NCBI GenBank assembly: GCA_963763085.1
Contig: CAVXNB010000003.1
Span: 124,001-188,000, forward strand
Direction of reading: 5' to 3'
Origin: CAVXNB01 sp963763085
Lineage (GTDB): Bacteria; Actinomycetota; Acidimicrobiia; Acidimicrobiales; Bog-793
Length of the DNA stretch: 64,000 nt
Part shown: piece after piece, positions 26,175 through 34,585 of the stretch
How positions within the stretch are numbered: the stretch's first letter is position 1
How the letters are laid out: every line of letters starts with the position of its first letter
Translations under genes and position numbers: made by a program
Notes under the pieces: generated by a model
What the model was told of the DNA's origin: nothing
The model's database searches: none
What the model saw: the letters and a program-made list of their open reading frames with translations, nothing else

Positions 26175-27341
26175 TCAAGCGTTGCCTGCGAGAGCCCCTA
26201 GCGCTTCGTTGAGCTCGACTCCGCCGGTGTCTGTCACGAGGTACTCGTTCTCCCACCGAATGCCCCAACGACCGGGGTAGTAAGCACCCGGCTCTACCGC
26301 CATGATCATGCCGCTCTCGAGAACGGTGTCATCGGCCGGAATGATGTGCGGACCTTCGAAAGAGCTGAGGCCAAGGCCGTGTCCGCCGTGATGCGGAAAA
26401 CCCGCGCCGGGAAAGGGGCCCTTCAGGGCGCTGCTGATCATGTTGTGGATGTCCGAGCCGCGGGCTCCCGGACGCAACTCGCGGCTCGCGTCGTCAAGGA
26501 TGCTCACGAGCTTGGCCAACGCCGCCTGAATCTCCTGATTCTCGCCCCTTATGTAGGTCCTGCACGTGTCGCCCCAATATCCAGCGGCTCGTACGACTAT
26601 GTCCGCCACGAGGCACTCGCCGACTTCGACGGTCTTCGTACCGGCGTATGCCACCGGACAGCACACCTGCGCTGCATTCGGTCCCGCAAGAACATCTGCG
26701 ACGAATTCGACCGGCTCACCGAACGCGAGTTGTGCTACGGAGTGAGCCGTCGTGAACACCTCGATCTCGGAGGCACCGTCGCTGACCGCCTTGGCCGTGG
26801 CTGCCTGGGCCTGCCAGCAGAGGTTGTACGCCACGGCTACCTTCCTGGCCTCGTCCAGGTCCTTCCTCATGGAGATTCGCACGAGCTCGCCGTCAAGCTC
26901 GATCGGCGCGGCCCAGCCCGTCTCGGCCGCGGTGGCGACGGTGATCCCCGCCACGCCCACACGCTTTGCACGCTGGAGCGCGTCGTCGCCCTTGAGCGCA
27001 GTGAGTAGCGAAGCCATGGGATTCAAGTCGAGCCCGAATCCGCTTCCGCCGTAGCTGCGGGCTCGGGTGGCGGTACTGCGTTCCTGCGCCAGGGGCAGCT
27101 CGTCCGGGGAGGTGACAAGTGTGGTCTCGCCGTCCGCCGCCACGATTACTGCGCTCAGCGCGGAGAAGTAGCGGTAGTAGTTCGTCAGCCAGTTGGCGTA
27201 GTCGGCTCCTACGGCGACCAGGTAGTCGACGGAATGTTCCTGCATGAGCTTCTGCACACGCACGAGGCGCGGATCGGCCGGGAAGCTGGCCTGAACCGAT
27301 GCCCTGAGATCGTGCGCAGTGGCCTCTTGCCTTGTTGTCAT
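26175..27341 (-). CDS. M24-family metallopeptidase (Xaa-Pro aminopeptidase/creatinase type)
   Basis: 388 residues. The N-terminal creatinase-like domain spans about residues 15-150. The C-terminal pita-bread domain carries all five metal ligands: Asp in GECLVADIVV, Asp in YWGDTCRTYI, His in HHGGHGLGLSSFEGPH, Glu in MAVEPGAYYPG and Glu in RWENEYLVT, so it should be an active di-metal hydrolase rather than creatinase, which lacks these ligands. It may cleave an imported Xaa-Pro dipeptide or an N-substituted conjugate. Starts with ATG after GGTGGGG. Confidence 0.88.
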   Translation of the reverse strand: MTTRQEATAHDLRASVQASFPADPRLVRVQKLMQEHSVDYLVAVGADYANWLTNYYRYFSALSAVIVAADGETTLVTSPDELPLAQERSTATRARSYGGSGFGLDLNPMASLLTALKGDDALQRAKRVGVAGITVATAAETGWAAPIELDGELVRISMRKDLDEARKVAVAYNLCWQAQAATAKAVSDGASEIEVFTTAHSVAQLAFGEPVEFVADVLAGPNAAQVCCPVAYAGTKTVEVGECLVADIVVRAAGYWGDTCRTYIRGENQEIQAALAKLVSILDDASRELRPGARGSDIHNMISSALKGPFPGAGFPHHGGHGLGLSSFEGPHIIPADDTVLESGMIMAVEPGAYYPGRWGIRWENEYLVTDTGGVELNEALGALAGNA

Positions 27342-27374
27342 TACCCCACCTTTCCGGAAGCGCGGTGCGCGTCG

Positions 27375-28160
27375 TCAGCCGATAGGAATTGTGGTCAGTG
27401 CCCCGTCAATGGTCACGCACGTACCGTTGATGTACGCCGCATTCTCGCTGCACAGAAAGACCGTGAGCTGGCCGACCTCCGACGGAATGCCCAACCTTCC
27501 GGCAGGCAGCACGCGGAGGATCGCCTCCTCGTCGACGGCGCCTCTGGCCGCGTCGCGATCCCACATAGGAGTCCGCTGGACGCCGGGTGCGATCGCGTTC
27601 GCCCGGACTCCGAACGGAGCCCACTCGCCTGCAGCGACCCTGGTCATCATCAGAACGGCTGCCTTGGCGGCGCAGTACGCGATTCGCCCGGGATTGGGCG
27701 AGAAGCCGCGGATGGAGGACATGTTGACGACGCTTCCTGAGCCCTGCGGGATCATGTGGCGCGCCGCGGCCCGCATTCCGTAGAAGACGCCGTGCTGCAT
27801 CACGTCGATCGACTTGTGCCAGGCCTCGTCCGTCGTGTCGACGATGTGGGGACCGACGAAGCTCACCCCGGCGTTGTTCACCACAATGTCGAGCCGGCCG
27901 AAGTCGCTCACGGCTGCATCCCACGTGGTGTCCACTTGCGCGCGGTCGCCTACATCGCAGAAGTAGAAGCGTCCGCCCGGTCCCCCGGCAACCAGCATGT
28001 CGACGGTCTCCTGGCCTGCCTTCTCGTCGACGTCGAGTACGGCCACGGATGCACCGGCGCCACTGAGCGCAAGCGCAATCGCCTGTCCGAGCCCTGCCCC
28101 TGCACCGGTCACGAGGGCAAATTGTCCTGCGAGCGTGCCCGTTGCTGACTCTTGTGTCAC
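27375..28160 (-). CDS. Short-chain dehydrogenase/reductase
   Basis: 261 residues, GTG start. ALVTGAGAGLGQAIALAL cofactor loop, AVLDVDEKAG (Asp for NAD), DIVVNNAGVSFVG, Ser in VVNMSSIRGFSPN, YCAAK active site and YINGTCVTIDGALTT end. Directly follows the IclR gene by 36 bases and belongs to the same operon. Substrate unknown, probably a hydroxyl intermediate. Confidence 0.88.
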   Translation of the reverse strand: MTQESATGTLAGQFALVTGAGAGLGQAIALALSGAGASVAVLDVDEKAGQETVDMLVAGGPGGRFYFCDVGDRAQVDTTWDAAVSDFGRLDIVVNNAGVSFVGPHIVDTTDEAWHKSIDVMQHGVFYGMRAAARHMIPQGSGSVVNMSSIRGFSPNPGRIAYCAAKAAVLMMTRVAAGEWAPFGVRANAIAPGVQRTPMWDRDAARGAVDEEAILRVLPAGRLGIPSEVGQLTVFLCSENAAYINGTCVTIDGALTTIPIG

Positions 28161-28196
28161 CGATCCCCCCGTTTCTCTCGTGATTCGCGACCTTGC

Positions 28197-29024
28197 CTAC
28201 GAGGCCGGCATCGCCGTGATCGCAGCTTGCTCGGTCCTGGAAGTCTGCAGAGCTTGCGACTTGAGGGATTTCGCGATCGTGACCACGGCATCGATCAGCC
28301 AAAGCCGCTTCTCGTTGAACCGCTGAGCCGGCACCGAGATCGAATAAGCAGCGACCACAATTCCCTCGTCTATGACCGGCGCCGCGACGCAGCAGACGCC
28401 CGGCTGGAACTGCTCCTCATCGAGCGCGTGACCGTTCAAACGGATGGCCTCGAACTCCTCCTCGAGTCTCTCGAGGTCGACAACGGTGCGGGGCGTGAGG
28501 GCCCGGGGCGGATGAGCGAGCAGATAGGCGCTCCGCAACTCTTGACCCGCCATCGCGAGGAGTAGCTTCCCGGTGGCACGAGCGTGTGCGTCGGTGTATG
28601 GCCCGACCGGCAGAGATACGCGCACCGGATGAGTTCCTTCGAACGAAGCCTGGATACGGATATCGCCTTGTCGCCACGTTGCCAGATAGGCGGTCTCCCC
28701 GGTAGTCAAGGCAAGTTGACGGAGCGGCTCGAGTAGGTACTCGGGAGCCGTGACGGCACGCTGCAGAGCATCTGCCAACACAGCGACCTTCATACCGAGC
28801 TGATACCGCGCCTTCGAGTCCTTTGCGAGGAGGCCTTCGTCGACGAGCGTGCTGAGCAGGTGATGGGCCGTCGGAACCGGTAGGCCGGCGGCCCGTGCGA
28901 GTCCCTTGCCCGTTGGCTCGGCGCGGCCGCCGGCGACAAGCATCAGCAAGCGAGCGGCACGCGAGACAGATTGGATCCGCCCCGAAGCGATGGGGGGTCG
29001 GTCGCCGGCCTCTACCAAATTCAC
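28197..29024 (-). CDS. IclR-family transcriptional regulator (operon II)
   Basis: 275 residues, GTG start. Winged helix at about 18-75 (IQSVSRAARLLMLVAGG, KGLARAAGLPVPTAHHLLSTLVDEGLL) and an IclR effector domain after about 95 (GETAYLATWRQGDIRI, HARATGKLLLAM, QPGVCCVAAPVIDEGIVVAAYSISVPAQRF). It is a close paralogue of the regulator at 34586. The first base of the gene lies three bases from a dyad (29027-29041), so it probably autoregulates and also controls the divergent dehydratase gene at 29176. Confidence 0.92.
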   Translation of the reverse strand: MNLVEAGDRPPIASGRIQSVSRAARLLMLVAGGRAEPTGKGLARAAGLPVPTAHHLLSTLVDEGLLAKDSKARYQLGMKVAVLADALQRAVTAPEYLLEPLRQLALTTGETAYLATWRQGDIRIQASFEGTHPVRVSLPVGPYTDAHARATGKLLLAMAGQELRSAYLLAHPPRALTPRTVVDLERLEEEFEAIRLNGHALDEEQFQPGVCCVAAPVIDEGIVVAAYSISVPAQRFNEKRLWLIDAVVTIAKSLKSQALQTSRTEQAAITAMPAS

Positions 29025-29026
29025 GA

Positions 29027-29041
29027 TTTCATAATATGATT
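29027..29041. promoter_or_regulatory. Candidate IclR operator 1
   Basis: TTTCATA-A-TATGATT, a 7-1-7 dyad with one mismatch, immediately upstream of the IclR start codon. Very similar to the element at 35389-35403 in front of the second IclR gene. Confidence 0.5.
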
Positions 29042-29119
29042 CTGTCCGTCACATAGTCAACTGCAATACCTTCGCACGCCCCGCAACACCGCCTACTATC
29101 GCGAACAGACGGATTACAA

Positions 29120-29134
29120 GTTCACCATATGAAA
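29120..29134. promoter_or_regulatory. Candidate IclR operator 2 (weak left arm)
   Basis: GTTCACC-A-TATGAAA: the right arm is identical to the consensus, the left arm differs at three positions. Lies 42 bases before the dehydratase gene at 29176, on the far side of the divergent promoter region. Confidence 0.35.
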
Positions 29135-29175
29135 TTGTCGCGAGACGGAAGTTCCTCTGGAAGTAGCTCAACCTG

Positions 29176-30300
29176 ATGAAGCTGGATCGGGCCCGTTCGA
29201 TCACGCGCATCGAGACCATCGCGATTCGCGTTCCGCTCGATCGCGTCTTCCGTGGGAGCCACTACCAGATGACGAACCGTTCCACGATCATCGTTCGCGT
29301 TCACACGACCGACGGGATCGTCGGCGAAGCCTACGTCGGCGACGAGGACGCCTCTCTTCTGGAGATCGAAGGCATCATCGGAAAGGAGATCTCGCCGAGG
29401 TTGGTCGGCCTCGACATTTTCGCTACCGAACGGTGCTGGGAGGCGGCGCTGCCGGCAACATTCGACATCCTCCGCGATCGCCGGCTCGGGCTCGTCGCAG
29501 TGGCGGGGACCGATGCCGCAATTTGGGATGCGGTTGGCAAAGCCTTGGGCCAGCCACTCTGGCGCTTGTGGGGCGGGTACCGCAATCGGCTTCCGCTCAT
29601 CGCGATCGGCGGCTATTACTCCGAGCCGCTCGGAGAGATCGCTGAGGAGATCGCCTTCTACAAAGAGCTCGGGCTCGCTGGCATCAAATTCAAGGTGGGA
29701 GGCGCCTCCCCCGAAGAGGACGCGCTGCGGATCGCCCGCGCAAGACAAGCGGCGGGCGATGACTTCCTGATCGCGATCGACGCCAATCAGGGATTCACGG
29801 TCGCAGAGGCCATCGAGCTCTGCCGCCGGGTCGAGGACATGAACGTGAGGTGGTTCGAGGAGCCCGTCCGCTGGCAGAACGATCGTCGGAGCCTGCGGGA
29901 CGTCCGGCTACGTACCACGATCCCCGTCTGTGCCGGCCAAAGCGAGCACTCGCCCTCCGGTTGCCGGGATCTGATGGAGGCCGGTGCGATCGACGTATGC
30001 AATTTCGACTCTTCGTGGTCCGGAGGACCGACCGCGTGGCGCCGGGTGGCAGCGATCGCGCTGTCGTACGACGTGCAGATGGGCCATCACGAAGAGCCCC
30101 AGATCGCCTCGCACTTGTTGGCGAGCCAACCGCACGGGACGTATGCAGAGTGCTTCCACCCCGCTCGTGACCCGGTGTTCTGGAACATCATCGCCAATCC
30201 TCCTCAGCTTGACGACGGTGATCTCGTTCTCGGCTCACGGCCCGGGCTCGGGTGGGATCTCGACTGGGATTACATCGAGCGCCATCGAGTCCAAAGCTAG
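29176..30300 (+). CDS. Enolase-superfamily (mandelate racemase type) dehydratase/racemase
   Basis: 374 residues with a complete active site: the KxK motif in AGIKFKVGG, metal acids in IAIDANQG, RWFEEPVRW and CAGQSEHSPSG, and the His of the His-Asp dyad in QMGHHEEPQIA. The capping domain contains the flexible loop FRGSHYQMTNRSTIIVRV. The two catalytic lysines separate it from the two other enolase-type genes here, so it probably handles a different sugar acid. First gene of a plus-strand module with two SDRs and an epimerase. Confidence 0.9.
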   Translation: MKLDRARSITRIETIAIRVPLDRVFRGSHYQMTNRSTIIVRVHTTDGIVGEAYVGDEDASLLEIEGIIGKEISPRLVGLDIFATERCWEAALPATFDILRDRRLGLVAVAGTDAAIWDAVGKALGQPLWRLWGGYRNRLPLIAIGGYYSEPLGEIAEEIAFYKELGLAGIKFKVGGASPEEDALRIARARQAAGDDFLIAIDANQGFTVAEAIELCRRVEDMNVRWFEEPVRWQNDRRSLRDVRLRTTIPVCAGQSEHSPSGCRDLMEAGAIDVCNFDSSWSGGPTAWRRVAAIALSYDVQMGHHEEPQIASHLLASQPHGTYAECFHPARDPVFWNIIANPPQLDDGDLVLGSRPGLGWDLDWDYIERHRVQS

Positions 30301-30330
30301 ATACGCGGAGACCGCGACGTGGGAGGCGAG

Positions 30331-31096
30331 ATGCAGGACCGAGCAAGTGCCGTCGTTGTCACCGGTGCCGGCGAGGGCATCGGGCGGGCGATCGCGACTC
30401 GTCTGATTCACTCCGGACTGGTAGTCATCGGCCTCGATTTGAATGGCCAATCGTTGACTTCAACGGCGGAGATGCTCGGTCAATCGTTCGTACCGATGGT
30501 CGGCGATATCGGAGATGAGGAGGCGCACGCACGCGCGGCCGATATCGCCGAGCGCTCGGGCGTGCTTCGGGGTTGGGTCAACAATGCCGGAATCGACGTG
30601 GTCGGAGCGGCACACGAGGTTACGGCCGCGAAGCTCGAAGCCGCGTTGAGAGTGCTGCAGATCGGGCCGATGATCGGCGCGGCCGTCGCAGTCCGCCGCA
30701 TGTCGGCGAGCGGGGGCGGCTCGATCGTGAACATCTCTTCGATCCAGGGGGTGGCTGCGTTCCCTCGTTACTACGCCTACGGAGCGGCGAAGGCGGCACT
30801 TTTACAGGCCACGAGAAGCATCGCAGTGGATTATGCGCATGCCGGCATTCGGTGCAACGCCGTGCTGCCGGGCACGATTGAGACCCCGATGACCTACGCG
30901 GGTCTTCCCGAGGGTGTCTCGAGAGAAGATGCCTTGCGAGAGGAAGGGCGGCTTTCGCCGATGGGGCGGGTGGGCCAGCCCTCTGAAGTTGCCGAGGTCG
31001 TGGCGTTCCTGCTCTCGCCGGCGTCGTCGTACGTGAGCGGGGCAATGATTCCCGTGGACGGCGCCACAACGGCGCGCTCGTTACCCCTACGAGTAG
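30331..31096 (+). CDS. Short-chain dehydrogenase/reductase (first of a pair, frameshift at its end)
   Basis: ATG at 30331 with GGGAGG just upstream. VVVTGAGEGIGRAIATRL cofactor loop, IGLDLN (Asp for NAD), GWVNNAGIDVVG, Ser in VNISSIQGVAAF, YGAAK active site, SGAMIPVDGATTARS end. The raw frame continues without a stop into the next SDR, which would make a 500+ residue fusion. Dropping one T at 31081-31082 gives the ordinary ending (RSYPYE) and a TAG at 31094, directly before an AGGAGG serving the next ATG. I therefore annotate two genes. If the sequence is correct the product is a two-domain SDR. Confidence 0.75.
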
Positions 31097-31107
31097 GAGG
31101 ATCGAGA

Positions 31108-31935
31108 ATGAGCCGATTCACAGACAGCCGCGTGATCGTCACCGGTGCCGGGCAAGGGATCGGGCTCACCATCGCCGAGCAGTTCGCGGCGGATGGCGCG
31201 GACGTCATGTTGATCGGCCGGACCGTTGCCTCACTCGAGGCTGCCGAGGCGAAGATCAAGTCGTCAGGCGGGAAGGCGTGGCCGTTCCAGACCGACGTGT
31301 CGAAGATGCACGACGTACAAGCGGCCGTCCGGGCGGCAATTGATCGATGGGGACGCGTCGACGTCCTCGTCAACAACGCTGGAATCGACGACGAGACGCC
31401 GTTTCTCGAGATCAGCGAGGCCAGCTGGAACGCGGTCATCGGGACCAACCTGACGGGGGCGTTCTTCATGTCCCAGCAGGTGTGCCGAGAGATGGCCCGT
31501 CTCGAGGGCGGCGTCGTGATCCACATCGCCTCCATCGACGCCTTCGGAGGTGATGGTGCATTTGCCTCTTACAACTCCGCCAAGGCGGGCCTCCTCGGAT
31601 TGAATCGCACGATGGCGCTCGAATTGGCCCAGCACGGAATTCGGGTCAACACCGTCAGCCCCGGGTTCACCCACACGGCCATGACCGAGCGCGCGGTGGC
31701 GCCGGAGGTGATGGGGTACCTGCTCCACGATTTCGACCGCGTTCCGATGCGCCGGCTCGTTCGCACGGAAGAGGTCGCTTCGGCCGTGCTCTACCTCGCC
31801 TCCGCCGAGGCCTCCGGCATCACCGGTACGAATCTCACGGTCGACTGCGGCCTCAGCGCCAATTGGTACGTGCTCGAGACCATCCCGACGGTCGCCCCGG
31901 ATCCGGAGTCGATCGCTGAGAGCCCGGAGCTGTGA
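31108..31935 (+). CDS. Short-chain dehydrogenase/reductase (second of a pair)
   Basis: 275 residues. ATG at 31108 with AGGAGG seven bases upstream, the main reason for treating this as its own gene. VIVTGAGQGIGLTIAEQF loop, MLIGRT (no acid, arginine present, suggests NADP), VLVNNAGIDDETP, Ser in IHIASIDAFGG, YNSAK active site and ITGTNLTVDCGLSANW end, then an acidic ~20-residue tail. Overlaps the epimerase-like gene by GTGA. Confidence 0.85.
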   Translation: MSRFTDSRVIVTGAGQGIGLTIAEQFAADGADVMLIGRTVASLEAAEAKIKSSGGKAWPFQTDVSKMHDVQAAVRAAIDRWGRVDVLVNNAGIDDETPFLEISEASWNAVIGTNLTGAFFMSQQVCREMARLEGGVVIHIASIDAFGGDGAFASYNSAKAGLLGLNRTMALELAQHGIRVNTVSPGFTHTAMTERAVAPEVMGYLLHDFDRVPMRRLVRTEEVASAVLYLASAEASGITGTNLTVDCGLSANWYVLETIPTVAPDPESIAESPEL

Positions 31936-32927
31936 CGTGCAGCGTCTCAGTCAGCGAGCGAGTCGGCTGGCGGGCCGTGGTGCTCGAGAACGAACGAGTC
32001 CGGATCGCGCTCCTCCCGGACAAGGGCGCAGAGGTCTACGAGCTCGTGGATATCGCAAGTGGTGTCGACGCCCTCTTCAAGACGCCCTGGGGTTTGCAGC
32101 CGCCGGGAAGCACTCCTCGAGACGGAAGCGAGGGGTCCGAGTTCCTCAACAATTACGGCGGGGGCTGGCAAGAGCTCTTCCCCTCCGCCGGCGACGCGTG
32201 TACCTACCGAGGCCATGAGGTCCCGTTTCACGGCGAGGTCGCGCAACGACCGTGGGCCGTGCAGATCACAAGCGAGAGCGACGAAGAAGTCGCGGCCGAG
32301 TTCTCGATCCGCTGCGAGGCCCTCCCCGTCAGCCTTCGCCGCACGATCCGCCTGCGCTCCGGATCGCCGGTCGTCGCGGTCGAGGAGACGGCGTTCAACC
32401 ACTCGACCCAAGATGTCCAGCTGGTGTGGGGGCACCATTGCGTGCTCGGCCCGCCTTTCATCGAGGGGGGCTGCATCCTCGACATTCCCGCGCGCCAGAT
32501 CGTGACGCTTCCCGAGCCGTGGGAGGCCACCGCTCGACTGCTGCCGGGCCAGGAGTCGCCCTGGCCGATGGCGAAGGACCGCTCAGGAGACACGGTGGAC
32601 CTGCGGGAGGTCCCCGGTCCCCAAGCCGCCAGCCACGACGACGTCTACGTCACCGGGCTGCAAGAGGGTCGCTGGTCAGTTCACAATCCGCGACTCGACC
32701 TGAGCTTCACAATGCGGTTCGATCACGAGCTGTTCCCCTGGATCGTGAGCTGGCAGGCATACGGCGGTGCGGTCGCCATGCCCCTCGCCGGCTCCTATGC
32801 ACTCGGAGTCGAGCCGTGGAGCTCGCGCCTCAATCTCGAACAGGCCGTTGAGCTCGGCACCGCGCTCGAGCTCGCAGCAGGATCGGAGCTGGCGACGACG
32901 CTGACGGTCAGCTTCGAACAGGGTTGA
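31932..32927 (+). CDS. Aldose-1-epimerase-like protein (DUF4432-like)
   Basis: 331 residues, GTG start overlapping the SDR stop. Galactose-mutarotase-type beta-sandwich: KGAEVYELVDIASGVDALFKTPWGL, YGGGWQELFPSAGDA, GHEVPFHGEV (candidate binding histidines), WGHHCVLGPPF and a late FPWIVSWQAYGG. Paralogue of 16447-17406. The repeat of an epimerase beside an SDR and an enolase-type dehydratase in both modules suggests a shared pathway logic: anomer selection, oxidation, dehydration. Confidence 0.75.
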   Translation: MTCSVSVSERVGWRAVVLENERVRIALLPDKGAEVYELVDIASGVDALFKTPWGLQPPGSTPRDGSEGSEFLNNYGGGWQELFPSAGDACTYRGHEVPFHGEVAQRPWAVQITSESDEEVAAEFSIRCEALPVSLRRTIRLRSGSPVVAVEETAFNHSTQDVQLVWGHHCVLGPPFIEGGCILDIPARQIVTLPEPWEATARLLPGQESPWPMAKDRSGDTVDLREVPGPQAASHDDVYVTGLQEGRWSVHNPRLDLSFTMRFDHELFPWIVSWQAYGGAVAMPLAGSYALGVEPWSSRLNLEQAVELGTALELAAGSELATTLTVSFEQG

Positions 32928-32940
32928 GGGCCAGGCGCCT

Positions 32941-34545
32941 CTACTCGAACCAGACCTGATCGAATCCGAACCGTGAAAGGGGTATACCCGTGAAGTTCGG
33001 TGTGAAGCCCTTCACGTGCGAGGAGTAGGCGTCCAGGTTGTTGTTGAACGAGGGGATGATCAGCCCTCCCGTATCGAAATCGATCTTCATCATCTCGTGC
33101 ACGATGTCGCGAAGCTTGTCAGGGGCAAGCGTGCGATCGGCTTCGGCGTAGAGGTTGTTGTAGGTCGGATCGTCGAAGTGGGTCTCGTTGAAGGGGGACG
33201 CGCTTCCAAGGGTCTCTTGTGCAACGAGCACAAGGTAGACAGATGGATACCAGATGTCCTGCGAGAAGCTCCGCTGCAAATACGCCGGCCCGAAGAAGCT
33301 GGTCGTCGGGAGAACCGACACGGTGACCGTCACGCCGGCCAGCTTCGCCTGCTGCGCGAGGACCGTGGCCGAGTCGACCACCCCGTTCGAGATGTCACTC
33401 GTCACCAGGGTTACCGTCAGGTCGCTCTTGCCTGCCTGACGCAAGAGACTCTTTGCCTGATCGACGTCCTGGTGCCTCACGAGGCTGGTGTCGTAATTCG
33501 GGTCTGCCAGCCCGAACACGTCGTTGCCGACGACGGCGTGACCGTCATAGGCGGTATCGATCATCTGCTGCCGATCGATCAGCAACCGCATCGCCTGGCG
33601 TACCCGGACGTCATTGAACGGCGGTTGGTCGACTCGCATCGTGAAGGGGTTGTAGGCGGCCGACTTCGAGTCGAGAATCGAGATGTTTGGCGACTGCTGC
33701 AAGGTCTTTGCCGCCGTGAGCGGGATATTTCCGATCGCGTCCACCACGCCGCTGATCAACGCGTTGACCTGAGACGTGCTCTCTTGAAACTCGATGATCG
33801 TGAGCTCGTCCAGGTACGGCATGGGGGCTTTCCAGTAATTCTCGTTCCGGACGAAGACGCTCTGCACTCCTGGTTCCCAAGACTTGAACTTGAAAGGACC
33901 CGTCCCCACAGGCGCCTTCGGGTTGAAGCCCGTCGGGACGATGAAGTCGTACCCCCCGTACAGCTGGGAGGGGAACGTCGCATAGGGCTTTGTCATCGGA
34001 ACCCGCAGGGTGTACCGATCGAGGATCTTGACGTTCTTGAGATCGACCGGCCCGAGCGACAGAGCGCCGTTGAGGGGCTTCTTCGGGTTCAAGATGCGCG
34101 TGAAGGTATAGAGCACGTCCTCGGCCGTGAGCTCCTTCCCGTTGTGGAAAGTCACTCCCTTTTGCAGCCGGATCGTCCAGGAGGTGGCCGTGGTGTTGTC
34201 AGCCGTCACCTCCTGGGCCAGGTCGAGTCCCGGACGGTCCTGTGAGTTCTGCGTGACAAGAGGCTCGAACAGGGTGACCTGACGAGCGATGTCGGGAACA
34301 GTGACGGTCTCGTCGGGATCGAGGGTGTCCGTCGAGGACCCCCCGGTCAGGCCGACCCGGAGATTGCCACCGCGCTTCGGCCCGCTGGTCTTGGCCGTCG
34401 TCGTCGATGTAGTCGACGACGAGCTGTTGCTCGTGCCACAGGCGCTGAGCCCGAGCGCAGCAGCGCCGGCCAGTCCGGCCGTAGCAGCGGACAGCTTGAG
34501 GAACCCTCGCCGCGTCTGGGATTGCAAAGGACCCACCTCGTTCAC
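32941..34545 (-). CDS. Family-5 extracellular solute-binding lipoprotein (module III)
   Basis: 534 residues. Tat-type lipoprotein signal SQTRRGFLKLSAATAGLAG with lipobox Cys36 (GLSAC), Ser/Thr linker, then SBP_bac_5 motifs: TLDPDETVTVPD, SWTIRLQKGVTFHNGKELTAEDVLYTF, PVGTGPFKFKSWEPG, RNENYWKAPMPYLDEL and NDVRVRQAMRLL. Closest in pattern to the binding protein at 24002. Downstream of the IclR gene by 40 bases on the same strand, so probably one transcript. No permease partner next to it. Confidence 0.92.
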   Translation of the reverse strand: MNEVGPLQSQTRRGFLKLSAATAGLAGAAALGLSACGTSNSSSSTTSTTTAKTSGPKRGGNLRVGLTGGSSTDTLDPDETVTVPDIARQVTLFEPLVTQNSQDRPGLDLAQEVTADNTTATSWTIRLQKGVTFHNGKELTAEDVLYTFTRILNPKKPLNGALSLGPVDLKNVKILDRYTLRVPMTKPYATFPSQLYGGYDFIVPTGFNPKAPVGTGPFKFKSWEPGVQSVFVRNENYWKAPMPYLDELTIIEFQESTSQVNALISGVVDAIGNIPLTAAKTLQQSPNISILDSKSAAYNPFTMRVDQPPFNDVRVRQAMRLLIDRQQMIDTAYDGHAVVGNDVFGLADPNYDTSLVRHQDVDQAKSLLRQAGKSDLTVTLVTSDISNGVVDSATVLAQQAKLAGVTVTVSVLPTTSFFGPAYLQRSFSQDIWYPSVYLVLVAQETLGSASPFNETHFDDPTYNNLYAEADRTLAPDKLRDIVHEMMKIDFDTGGLIIPSFNNNLDAYSSHVKGFTPNFTGIPLSRFGFDQVWFE

Positions 34546-34585
34546 TTCCCCCTCCTTTGTTCAACGATTCACGCGCAGCGCTTCG

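Noticed and set aside
26175..27341. Creatinase (creatine amidinohydrolase)
   Set aside because: Creatinase lacks the five metal ligands; all five are present here, so an active di-metal M24 hydrolase is the better call.
33016..34245. A 409-codon plus-strand frame opposite the third binding protein
   Set aside because: Charged, repetitive composition without family motifs, wholly inside a clear binding-protein gene on the other strand.
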